Origin: Fragum whitleyi
Taxonomy: Eukaryota > Mollusca > Bivalvia > Cardiida > Cardiidae
Length of the DNA stretch: 64,000 nt
Direction of reading: 5' to 3'
Assembly: GCA_948146395.1 (NCBI GenBank)
Contig: OX411547.1
Coordinates: forward strand, 56,101,566 to 56,165,565
Shown: one piece after another, positions 1 to 9,756 of the stretch
Numbering within the stretch: the first letter of the stretch is position 1
Layout of the letters: the number at the start of each line of letters is the position of its first letter
Translations under genes and position numbers: made by a program
Notes under the pieces: generated by a model
The model's database searches: none
The model's input: only the letters and a program-made list of their open reading frames with translations
What the model was told of the DNA's origin: nothing

Positions 1-743
1 TACAAACTTTTATTATTATTCATTTCATCAAAGAAATACGATCTAAAGATTTCGCATTAATTACATTTGCAAAGAAAGAAAATTTGGTCGTCTATTAACT
101 TGCAACTTTCACATAACCTTTTTTCTACTTTCTCGCCATTAGAAAGGGATGGGTTTTTTATTAGAGGCTATGCTAAATATCGATGGCTCAGCGCGAAACA
201 GTTGTAACTGCCTATATGTTTATACCCCGCTTTGAATGTGCACATGCATACAAAGCGGGTATAACTTGCAAACAGTTTGTAACGTTTTGTCATCCTGACC
301 CAGTGCCGGTAAACCTAATTGCAACAAAGTTCGGGTGTTGTTGTTATAATTTCAATACTTCTTTTGGGGTCTCTTCTATGACGTGTTTGAAATTTTGAAT
401 TTGGAATGCATCATTTAAAAGAGTCTCGTGGGACTGCCTAAACAAAGCAGTATACTCGCCATGAGAGCGCAGAGCGATCAACGTAGCGTCTCCGTTAGTA
501 CAGCCAGAAAAGCGCCAAATGAGTGCGCAGTGAAAAGCAGAAGAAAAGCAATTCAACGGCATAGAAGCTCAGTAGAGCCATCATAAGAGCGTTGTCATAG
601 CGCAGTGGCATCGCCATGAAAATTTCCGTGTATCTCATTTTCCGAAAAACATAAACCCACAGCGATCTAAAGAAATTTCTGCGTGTCGTGAAAGCGCGAT
701 GTGGTCGCTGTCTAGTACAACAGCAAATTGAAAATGCCACCGG

Positions 744-794
744 AAGGCTCATATCTTAACTTAAATAACCTATTTAAGTTAAGATATGAGCCTT
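744..794. repeat. Perfect palindrome, 24-bp arms, 3-nt loop
   Basis: The left arm begins AAGGCTCATATCTTAAC and the right arm ends GTTAAGATATGAGCCTT, separated by the loop ACC. Every base of the 24-bp arms pairs. It is probably a short fold-back (MITE-like) element or a hairpin left by one. No ORF overlaps it convincingly. Confidence 0.85.
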
Positions 795-1129
795 TGGGTG
801 ACATTTTTTAACTTTTTCATACAGTTAGTAACGTGGGGAAATTGTCAATCACTTCTTGCAAAACCATTTTAAATCGCTCGATCGGCGCTCCATTAATGTA
901 TTCAAACCACTCACTCCAATTACCCAGAAACGCTCCGAAATTATTCTAAGAGTAAAATTATAGGCCCTGCAAAATTTTTATCGTCCATCGACGCTGTGCT
1001 AGATATTACACGGAAAATGATTAACTGGCTTTTACTGTCCATGTTCCCGGTTTTCATTTAAGGGTTCAAAAGATTTTTTGTTGTCTTTACGGAAGCATGA
1101 AACTAAAAGCCTGAAAAGTTCTTAAAGCG

Positions 1130-1430
1130 GCGTCAAACCCCATTTAAGCAAACAAACTTATCGCACTGTATGATAAATGCCGGCGAAGCGGATACATACA
1201 TGAATTTGATTACGTTTTTTTAGTTCATAGGTACATGAAATCAACAAATGCTATCTTAAAACCTTTTGATTCAATATGAGAAAAAATGAAATTTATTTTA
1301 AAAATGCAACATATTTCTATATTGCTTGGTGGAACTTTTTGTGCCGAAGCTAACAAAATAACTGTGTATTCAAATTTATTATCATTGGGGAATAAACCAA
1401 ACTTTTCGCTCAATCAAAATGCACAAATTT
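1130..1430. mobile_element. MITE-like element, family M1 (copy 1)
   Basis: This stretch resembles 26975-27280 and 54325-54640. Shared signatures are a ...ATGAAATCAACAAAT... segment, a GCGAAGC..ATACAT segment, and an edge in which an AATCA(G/A)..TGCACAA motif sits next to ..AACTTT(T/C)C. The third copy is reversed. It is non-coding; terminal duplications were not resolved. Confidence 0.55.
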
Positions 1431-1519
1431 CTTGACACACTTCATCTTCCGAATTAAGTACGGCTGACTCTGGAACATCAATATATATTGCACTTGTAAT
1501 TGTGTATAATCCATGGTTT

Positions 1520-1757
1520 TTGCCTTGGCAGGGAAATCAAACCAACTTAGATTTAGCTTTGACAATCTGAAGTTACGATGATTTTTTTTTTAATCTAACG
1601 ATGAGCTCACAATTACTTAGCACGTTTAATATTTTGGTTTTATGATACAGTTATTCACATGCGGTAGCGGTAATAGCCTACCATTATTTGAAAGAACCTT
1701 GAATATTGGAAAGTAAACTCTTCAAGTTACGCCACGGCTAAGCTACGCCCTGGCAGG
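1520..1757. mobile_element. Degenerate copy of the TTAA-type MITE
   Basis: The right half (TTTATGATACAGTTATTCAC ... AAAGTAAACTC ... ACGCCACGGCTAAGC..CGCCCTGGCAG) aligns with the right half of the MITE at 61401-61767. The left end carries only a weak GGCAGGG. No TTAA duplication remains here. Confidence 0.6.
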
Positions 1758-2774
1758 TGAACAATAGCGCAGAATACAACGTGAATGTGAGGCGCAAAAG
1801 TTTACTGTACAGTGCAGAATAAAATCGTAAAAAGTGCTAAAAATTAATGGTTTCTCAGCCCCATTCTTGAAGCTGTCCAAAGTTTGGGTGTTTGCAATCT
1901 CTTCTGGGAGTTTGATCCTGAGTCGGGTAGTTGGTGGGGAGGAGTGCATTGGCGTAACTAAAAAGTTGAAATTTACACGCACTCAGAAGGGGGCCAACAT
2001 AGAATATATAGGATAAAGGCGGTATGTATAGACAAAAGATTACTGTCCTCCGTCCGCTCCCCTTTTCTATGATTAGAGCGTTGGTGAATAATCAAAACAT
2101 CGAAACTATCGAATAAGCTGAAGTTTCTATTTTATGATCTTTCATCAATGGTATTTTTCGAAAAAGGATTTATTTCTTTTACGTACTTGCGTAATTTGCA
2201 TAATGGTGGTTACGCCCTTGGAGTGCCGAAGAGTATCCGTCCTACAGAATGGGATAGATCGTTTCAGTGTATGTCCACGGGTGGCACGGTTCTTCGAGTT
2301 TTCAGGAGGGCAGTTCATGATGTTTCTTCTTGTGGAAGGTAATACTGTTATTTTCTTTCAAGTTATTGAGTCAAGTTATTGGTGTTTCCAGAGTAGTTTT
2401 TGATGCGAGAGAGTGCCAAGATACTATGATTTTGCGCATGGTATGTACAGTAGCCAGCTGCTCGTTGTGGATTTTATGGTTGGTAATGATTGGATTGTCT
2501 CCCATTTGGATGGGTTGGACTGCATTTGCCAATCTTCTTCCTGTTTCTCTAATTTATTAAAGGCTTTTTGGAGGATAGCTCAACTTATATTTTAGTATTA
2601 ACATTTAAGAAATAAATATATATGTTGTGTTTTTTTGTTTTTTTTTTTCGTGGACTGACCTGAAATTAAAGGTTGGAGCTGGCTAAGAAATTCCTTTTGA
2701 GTGCATTGGCGGATACAGGAATTTTGTAAAACTGATTCGAACACGTAAAGTCCGACATGATTTAAAGGGAATCA

Positions 2775-3013
2775 GGGCCCGAGGTTATAAACCTTTTCTC
2801 ATTCTCAATTCAAAATTTTCTCAATTTCAATTTGAGATTAAAGCCGTAATTTTGTTTTAATACTCATTTCAATGTATTCACATAAAAGATAATATTAATA
2901 AGTTGTTATAAATAACAACTTATTAATATTATTCATTATTTTCATACATTTATCTAAATTCAAAATTTAAGAAAATTCTCATTTGAGCCTGAGAAAAGTT
3001 TTATAACCTCAGC
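2775..3013. mobile_element. Palindromic MITE, family M2 (copy 1)
   Basis: The two ends are inverted copies of AGGGC..AGGTTATAAA.C, and the centre is a long AT palindrome (AATATTAATAAGTTGTTAT and its complement). The same element lies at 38557-38806. It is non-coding and about 240 bp long, as expected of a fold-back transposon derivative. Confidence 0.7.
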
Positions 3014-3689
3014 CCTGGTCTTGCAAGTCTGAGACAAACAAATATGTACCCAGGACTCTCAAACCATGTGATGTTTACAAGTCAGTGGGACTCTAGATAT
3101 CACCTTCAGAAAAGAATTGAAGACTGTTTCAAAAAGTCTTCGATTTTCCCCTGGAGTTGATTTCTAGAGGTAGGCCTACTTAATCTATCCAACACCACGT
3201 GTAACATTTTAGTATTTGCAAAAAGAAAAGAAAAAACAACACCAGGATAGCTAAAACGAAATCGTCTTCATTTAAGAAGGGTCTTGTGAGCCCTGATAAT
3301 TCCCCATGAAAATTCCAAAAACTAAATAGGCCTCAAAGAGGGTTTGTTTGTACCCCCTCTCCCCGAACCCCATCTTATATTGATCTGCCACTGTAGAGAT
3401 AAATTCCTAATTATTGCAAAAGTTCGACATTTTGAATGTATAGGAATGTACATGAAATTGAAAATTTACTGAAGTGATAAGGAGGGTATTTTCCACATTT
3501 AAACATAAGTGTGTTGGGTTGTAGTTTCATCACTTACCTGTAATAAACATTTCACTAAAAAATGATTTAAATGTTACCTGTTACCTGTTTCCCGAGAATA
3601 TCTATGAACCTCTTTGATCCATTTCTTCGTTTTGGTTGTCTGCTTCCGCCCCAAAACACTCGGGATAAAATTTTGTTGGAGTATATTTC

Positions 3690-4720
3690 AACTCTTTGTT
3701 TAAAATATTTTTAAAACTTATTTACAGTCTTGGTATTTACAAGTTCCTCGGGCAATTTATTCCAATTGTCAGGGATTCTAAAGGAGACGCTGTTTTTCCT
3801 CAGGTTAGTACGGTAGTGTTGTTTGTAAAGTTTTAGGTTGTGTCCACGAGTTTGTCTTCTTACGGTTTCTTGGTTTTGAAGTACAATTGTACTTTATCTA
3901 AGTTGATTTTCTCCATTTTCTTTAAAATCTTATATGTTTGTATCATGTCTAATCTCAATCTTCAATATCCCAGCGATGGGAGTCCCAAAGTTTTTAATCT
4001 TTCATGATAGCTTTTTTTCTTCAATTCTGGTACTACTTTTGTTGTCCTTCTACGGATTATTTCAATATTCATTTTTATCCAATTTATACAAAACTGGATA
4101 TGATGTCTAACTTTTATAAAGTATTGGAAACATTTCTTTGTCCAGATGTGAAAATTCTGTGAGACCTTACATTCGATTGGCTTTCTTTATTTTTATCAAT
4201 TGGTCACGGAACAAACGTTTTTTTTTATCAATGCAAATCCCTAGATCTACTGCCGAGGAATATTATGTAATTGTACTACTAGATAGCTTGTATTGACTGT
4301 TAGTCGATTTTCCAAGATGGAGGTGTATACATTTTTCTTGGTTGAATTCTAATTTTTAGATGGTTGACCTATTTTCTAGCTTGTCCAAGTTTGTTTGTAG
4401 ATTTTGCTCCGCGATTTTTTTTCAGGGGCGTAGATTTTTGTGTCGTCGGCAAACAATTTTGTTGTATTTATTATTATATCTGGTAATTCATTGATAATAT
4501 GATGAACAAACTTGGGCCTAGAACATTTCCTGGCGGTATGCCACTTGTCATATTACAGAAATTTGATGTTTTCCATTTAATACTTTCCTTTGTTTTCAAC
4601 CTGTAAGGAAGCTATCGATCCATTTCAATGACTTTCCTTTGATTCCATAACCTTCTAGTTTTTCACCAATCTCTCAGTTAGTTAGAAAAGATTGTTAAAA
4701 ATGTTAAATATTTTTCCAAA
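3690..4720 (-). pseudogene. Decayed LINE reverse-transcriptase remnant
   Basis: Read on the minus strand, this stretch retains short recognisable RT pieces: LFADDTK around 4440-4458 (the catalytic YADD-type block) and NKLPEELVNTKTVN around 3735-3780, which matches the C-terminal W-N-x-L-P-E-E-V-V-N-A block of CR1/Jockey-type RT proteins. The reading frame is broken repeatedly and no ORF of useful length survives. The end near 3570-3590 has a short tandem CAGGTAA repeat (read on the minus strand), like the 3' microsatellite tails of CR1 elements. It is a separate and older insertion than the LINE at 4855-9226, from a related family. Confidence 0.75.
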
Positions 4721-4991
4721 ATGACTTTAAACTAGACAGATTTCTCTTGGGATAACTTCTCGTGCAAGATAATCTAATAGCTGCGTACTCATAACTGTTT
4801 TCAAAGAGATTTAAACATATGATGAAGCCAAACAGTATGCACGAATATTGGCATTACCTGGTTCTACCTGGTTCTGTAGGGAAATTTGTTAGACCCCTTA
4901 GGTCTGTTATTCCCCTCAATTCAGGTTTCTCATAGTCGCCGCACCGGTTTGGCTAATTTCTCATTGTATCTTCGCTACTTTTGTTGAATGA

Positions 4992-6087
4992 TTAGTTGAA
5001 ATTCATACTAAATCGCTTATGCAGCCACAATTTATCCAGAGAAGATTTGAAAGAAATCAAAGATTTTGCATTCACTACCTCGGCTGGAAGACCATTCCAA
5101 TCGTTGATAACACGATGAAAAAAAGAGTGAAGACGGATATTCTTATTTGCCCTGGGTTTGTGTATCTTAAGGTTGTGCCCCCTATTTGTAGAAGTTGATA
5201 GTTCAAAGAAAGTTGTAAATTCTAGATCATCCATACCGTGGGCCAGCTTATACAACTGTATCATATCACCACGATTTTTTCTGTACACTAAAGATGGTAG
5301 GTTTAGGTATTCAAGACGGTGCTCATAAGACAAATGAGACATTTCTTTCACAAGTTTGGTGGCTCTTCTTTGACAGTTCTCAATGGATAAAATATGCTTC
5401 TTCAAAAATGGGTAGTATATAATGTCTCCATAGTCGATATATGGCCTAATTAGAGCTTTGTATAGTGTTAAAAATTGTTGTTTATCCATGAAAGAAAAAT
5501 TTCTTCTAACAAGACCAATAATACTATTTACTTTATTTATCAAAGTACTAATATGACTGTCAAAAGTCAGGTTTGATGAAAACTGGATACCTAGGTCCTT
5601 TTCAGTGTCATATTCTTTAATATTGGAAATTACATGGTTTGAGTCAAACATTTGATAGTTCTGGTTAAGATTGGCACATCCAAAGTGAATTACTTTGCAT
5701 TTATCAATATTAAACTTTAACAACCACTTGTTGCTCCAAGCACACATGTTTGAAATGTCATCTTGTAGGATATTTGTGTCATCTTGTGAATGCAGCACAC
5801 GATAAAGTTTAGTATCATCGGCAAAAAGCCTGCAGGTACTGTTTACTACTTCGGGAATGTCATTTATGAATATGATAAATAAAAGCGGTCCAAGCACTGA
5901 TCCCTGGGGAACGCCTGATATTACATTTGTCCAGTCGGATGAAGAACCATTTACTTGTACCCTCTGTTTTCTGCCCGAAAGGAAACTAATGATCCAGTTA
6001 CGTAAATTTCCTTTAATTCCATATGCTTCCACTTTATGAATAAGGCGTCTATGGGGAATACTATCAAAGGCCTTTGCATAGTCGAAG
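4992..6087 (-). pseudogene. LINE ORF2 C-terminal part: RT palm and thumb
   Basis: Continuing beyond the SINE, the frame resumes with FDYAKAFDSIPHRRL (motif A, duplicated by the target-site duplication), then SGVPQGSVLGPLLFIIFIND (motif B), LFADDTKLYR (motif C, catalytic Asp-Asp), and a C-terminal region ending WNGLPAEVVNAKSLISFKSSL. The upstream residues of this open frame (6088-6350) are translated SINE, not protein. No frameshift is visible between 4992 and 6087, so the RT half was intact when the SINE landed. Confidence 0.85.
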
Positions 6088-6363
6088 GCCGCCACCATAG
6101 CGCAGTTGGTTAGGCATAAGACTTCCAATCTGGAAGTCGTGGGTTCGATCCCCGGTGGCGGCAAATATCCTTTCCGACGTTTGTCTTTCACCAATGGGTA
6201 GATAATCGTAAACCTATGTGAAATAGCAGTCGGAGGCTGGGAAAGGATGTAATGGTAGTACTGGCGTGAGAAATACCAGGAATCCATTGTTAGGTGCTCC
6301 GGCCGCCGCGATATAACTGAAATAAAGTTGAAAGCGGCGTAAAACCCCATTCAATCAATCAAT
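6088..6363 (+). mobile_element. tRNA-derived SINE (family S1, copy 1) inserted in LINE ORF2
   Basis: The head resembles a tRNA gene: TAGCGCAGTTGGTTAGGC (A-box region) and GGGTTCGATCCCC (B box). A body follows (GAAATACCAGGAATCC, GGTGCTCC, GCGATATAACTGA) and the tail is repeated CAAT. It is flanked by the exact 16-bp duplication CTTTGCATAGTCGAAG at 6072-6087 and 6364-6379, proving retroposition into the LINE. Copies of the same family are at 53745-54020 and 60974-61201. Confidence 0.95.
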
Positions 6364-8346
6364 CTTTGCATAGTCGAAGTAAATAGAGTCAACTTGTAGT
6401 TTTTCATCCAATGCAGAGGTCCAATCTTCAAGAACCGTTAATAATTGCAAAATAGTGCTGCGGTGGTTTCGGAACCCAAACTGACTATCTGACAGAAGGT
6501 TGTTCCTGTTGAGGTGATCAAGAATTGCATCCCGAATGATCCTTTCAAGAACTTTACACAAGACCGAAGTAAGCGATACTGGTCTGTAGTTACAAGGTTG
6601 ACTTTTAATACCTTTCTTATTAATACTAGTAACCTTTGCGCATTTCCAAGAGTTAGGCACAGTACCTTCAGAGACAGATTTGTTGAATAAAACAGTGAGG
6701 GGAAAAGATAAAACACTAGCACATTCCTTCAAGAGCTTAGGATGACATTCATCAGGCCCACATGCCTTCGATGGATTTAGATTTGTCAGATGCTTCAGAA
6801 CAGTATCCTCCTCTACATGAATAGACTCAATAGGTTCAGAAAAGTGTCGTGAACAGAATTTTGGTAAAGGTCCATCCGGTTCAATGGTAAATACTGAAGT
6901 AAAATAGTCATTAAGCTAATTAGCCTTATCCTCATCCTGTGAAACTGTATTACCACTGCTATCAACAAGGTCACTAATTCCATGCTTATGTTTAGTTTGA
7001 CTCTTAACAAAAGACCAAAACACCTTTGGGTTTGTTTTAACTTTACTGGTGATTCCTTTTTCATACTTCTTCTTCGCAAACTTAACAGCTTTGGAAGCTT
7101 TATTTCTTAACCGGCAGTATTCATCATAGTCACTGAAGCTTCTTGAAAAGGTATACTTTTTCCATGCTCTATACTTGCACTTAATTGCTTTAACACAATA
7201 ATAATCCATCCATTTTGGTTTATTTATATTTGAAGATCGAGTCTTCATAGGAATAAAGTTTTCAACGCAATGTAATATACTATTATGGAAATAACTCCAC
7301 GAGTCCTCTACATTCATATCAAGCATACAGGACCAGTCAATAGAAGATAAGTACGCTCTACAGTCTTCATAATTCCCTTGAAAGAAGTTTTTCTTGGGTT
7401 TACTTACGTCAGGTAATGAGGCATCACAAAGGATATCAAAAGTCAGACTTAAATGATCGCTTGCTCCCAGCTTGTCACCAAAATGTAGATTATCAATAAT
7501 ACTTTCATCATTGGAGATTAATAGATCCAATAATGTTGCGTTTTGACCGTGGCGTAGTCTTGTAAAGTCATGTATGTGTTGATGAAAAAAATTGTCTCTA
7601 AGTGTTTCAATGAAACGATGTGAAATGTGATTTTCGTTATGAGGCGTTGTCCAATCATTCCAATTAATATGAGGAAAGTTAAAATCCCCTACAATCACAA
7701 TCTTACCAAATGAATCAAAAGTATCATGCTTTAATAAGTCAAGCAGATTTTCATGGTAAGTGTCCGACGTATTCGGGCTTTTATAGATAGCTCCTATTAA
7801 AATTGTCTCCTTACTATTTATCCTCAACTTAATCCAAGATGACTCACTAAAAGGTGTATCATTTAATATTTGGCATGAATCACAGGGAATAGTGTCCTTC
7901 ACATAAATGATGATCCCTCTGCTATTGTCACAAATTCTCCCAGTAAAACAGTTAAAACCGTGTAAGTGATATTCATTTCTATGTATAGACAGAGATCTGT
8001 TGTTCTTAGGGAAAACTTCAGAAATAACTACAATTACTGGCTCCTGTAAGTAGATTACAACTTTTAACTCGTCAATTTTGTTGAGCAAATTATCAGCGTT
8101 AGTATAATAAACTTTCAACTTACTGGTATCTTCATCAATGACAGTAGACAATGAATTTGTAAAACTGGAAGTAGAAATACTGTTTAAACTTGAAAATGAC
8201 GAACTAACATCGTTAACACTTGTGTTTAACTCATCTGAACTGGAAACAAAACTTTCAACATATGTACATGGTTCTTCTTGGGAGTTAAACCCGAAAAGAA
8301 TCCCCGCCCCCAGTGTTAGGACCGTGGTGAGCATATGTATGCTCAT
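6355..8346 (-). pseudogene. LINE ORF2 N-terminal part: APE endonuclease and start of RT
   Basis: From about 8346 the frame encodes an apurinic-type endonuclease: VYYTNADNLLNKIDEL near the start, ETILIGAIYKSPN, KIVIVGDFNFPHINW (the GDFN block) and KLGASDHLSL (the SDH block with the catalytic His). It is followed by a linker and then RT fingers (NPSKACGPDECHPKLLK, CNYRPVSLTSVLCKVLERII, QFGFRNHRSTILQL). A single in-frame TAG at 6916-6918 interrupts otherwise continuous reading. At 6364-6379 the RT motif A sequence ...YFDYAK is cut by a SINE. In the family this enzyme nicks target DNA and primes reverse transcription. Confidence 0.85.
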
Positions 8347-9226
8347 TTCTTCTCAGGACAATGATCCTTCCCTTTCTTATAACGAGATTTTGCTCCCCAT
8401 TAGCTGTTCGTCTTCTCTTCTCCTCCCGGAGTTTGAACGCTTCGTCCCGTTGCTTTTTGGTTAAGTCGGGGGTAAGAAAGATGTTAGACATCTCAGGAAC
8501 ATTCTTCAGAAGTCTAGACCCTGATAGAATTTTGGACTTAAGATCAAAATTATCAACTGTAATACGAAGTGGACGTGGCCTGGTTCTATCTAAAGATGGT
8601 CTACCGAGTCTTTGGGGTTTCAAAGGTGATACATTAATAGACAAATTAAGTTTGTCGTTCAATATTGAGTTCACAAACTTCTCATCACCGGCTTTCCTGA
8701 CGTCATCACTACCATTGCATTCTGGTATCCCATGAATAATAATATTCAGTTTCCGTAGTTCCAACTCTTTTTCATCGGACAACACTTCACGAACAACCTC
8801 AGCCACTGACTTAATTTGATCTACATTATCACTAACTGGCCTACTTTTAAGTTGTTCCATCTCATCTTGCAATTGTTTACATTTAGTTTCCAAGGAAGAT
8901 AATTTACTAAGAATAGACTTAATGCCAGGGAGGGTTATTTTACAATGCTTGCATGTCCAGAGAATGTTCTCCTCATCACCTATTTCATCAAACAGGGTAG
9001 ATTTCAGATTTGAGCACTTTAAACAATACCAAGATTCACACAGGTCACAGCTAATAGACTTGACTTTGCCTGATAGTTTAGCATGGCATTCTGTACAGTC
9101 ATTTATATTTCTAGATGATGTTGAATTTGGTTTTGGAGTGTTATTTGCACATGATTTGTCCTTTGGGGTGCTAGATCCAGATGGAGAAGGGCTTCCCTTA
9201 CTCCCTTTTCGCGCCTTTGCAGACAT
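8285..9226 (-). CDS. LINE ORF1: PHD-type zinc-finger / coiled-coil protein
   Basis: A 313-residue ORF starting at ATG 9226 with a basic, Ser/Pro-rich N-terminus. A PHD-like finger lies around residues 40-97: paired cysteines C-T-E-C, then C-D-L-C-E-S-W-Y-C-x-x-C, then C-K-H-C. A short coiled coil follows (about 105-130, LSSLETKCKQLQDEMEQL). A region around residues 155-285 resembles the RNA-binding ORF1 proteins of CR1/L2-type elements (IIIHGIPE, ILSGSRLLK). PHD fingers in ORF1 of CR1-like LINEs are established; the nucleic-acid-chaperone role is inferred from the family. Its end overlaps ORF2 by 62 bp in a different frame, so ORF2 may be reached by frameshift or re-initiation. Confidence 0.85.
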   Translation of the reverse strand: MSAKARKGSKGSPSPSGSSTPKDKSCANNTPKPNSTSSRNINDCTECHAKLSGKVKSISCDLCESWYCLKCSNLKSTLFDEIGDEENILWTCKHCKITLPGIKSILSKLSSLETKCKQLQDEMEQLKSRPVSDNVDQIKSVAEVVREVLSDEKELELRKLNIIIHGIPECNGSDDVRKAGDEKFVNSILNDKLNLSINVSPLKPQRLGRPSLDRTRPRPLRITVDNFDLKSKILSGSRLLKNVPEMSNIFLTPDLTKKQRDEAFKLREEKRRRTANGEQNLVIRKGRIIVLRRNEHTYAHHGPNTGGGDSFRV

Positions 9227-9394
9227 AATTCAGCACTTAAAATCGAAACTTAAATATGAAGAAGTTATGCCGTGGATCTCAAAAATACTCAGCCATATGT
9301 TGAAAAAGGTTATTAGATTTAATTATGCACAGTGACTATGTCCTTTGCAACAAACTACACTGCCTGATGACAGAGATTTAAACGGCCGCGCATT

Positions 9395-9432
9395 TTCCCC
9401 TCCATCTTGCCAAACCGGAAACGGAAGTTTTG
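9395..9432 (+). promoter_or_regulatory. Candidate IQCB1 promoter (YY1- and ETS-like sites)
   Basis: A short GC-richer patch between the LINE and the first coding exon of IQCB1 holds CCATCTTGCC (YY1-like, 9402-9411) followed directly by ACCGGAAACGGAAGT (two ETS-like cores, about 9414-9428). This pairing is common at TATA-less housekeeping promoters in animals. The first coding exon starts right after a splice acceptor (9754), so a non-coding 5' exon between about 9430 and 9754 or further upstream is expected. Motif-based inference only. Confidence 0.45.
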
Positions 9433-9756
9433 GTGGTAGCATCAAAATATTTTTTAACAAAAAATATATATGCTAAATATAGTTATTATTTAATGATAAG
9501 CTTTTTCTATAATTTCTTTGATGTATATTTAGAGTCCCTGGTACTGCCACCCGTGAATGTTGGTGAACAGAAAAAGTTAACGAACAAAAACTTAGAAATA
9601 GCCAGTCTATGGCAGTACAACTTAGTGTTTCCAGTCTACTAAAAACAACAACTTTGTATTTTTCATGAAATATCTGATTATTATGAGATTGTTTACAGGA
9701 CCGATCTTGTTGTCAAACATGAATTTTCCTTGATTTTTTCTAATTTGTTTGCAGAA

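Larger units (their letters stand above)
1..3680. other. Repeat-rich stretch without a recognisable gene
   Basis: Apart from the palindrome at 744-794, the MITEs at 1130, 1520 and 2775, a half H1 hairpin near 183-222 and a hairpin made of ACCCCGCTTTG and CAAAGCGGGT at about 223-262, I see no exon with splice sites or protein-like composition. The short open frames here are not convincing. Confidence 0.6.
4855..9300 (-). mobile_element. CR1-like non-LTR retrotransposon, inactivated
   Basis: This is one element on the minus strand: ORF1 (8285-9226) overlaps the start of ORF2 (8346 down to 4992) in another frame. ORF2 holds an APE-type endonuclease followed by a reverse transcriptase. The 3' end near 4855-4880 carries a short tandem tail (two units of about 10 bp containing ACCAGGTA), typical of CR1/L2 elements. 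It is dead for two visible reasons: an in-frame TAG at 6916-6918 and a SINE at 6088-6363. The rest of the frame is largely intact, so inactivation looks fairly recent. The upstream limit is uncertain and placed at about 9300. Confidence 0.85.

Noticed and set aside
5857..6039. 60-codon plus-strand frame
   Set aside because: Antisense shadow of the LINE reverse transcriptase.
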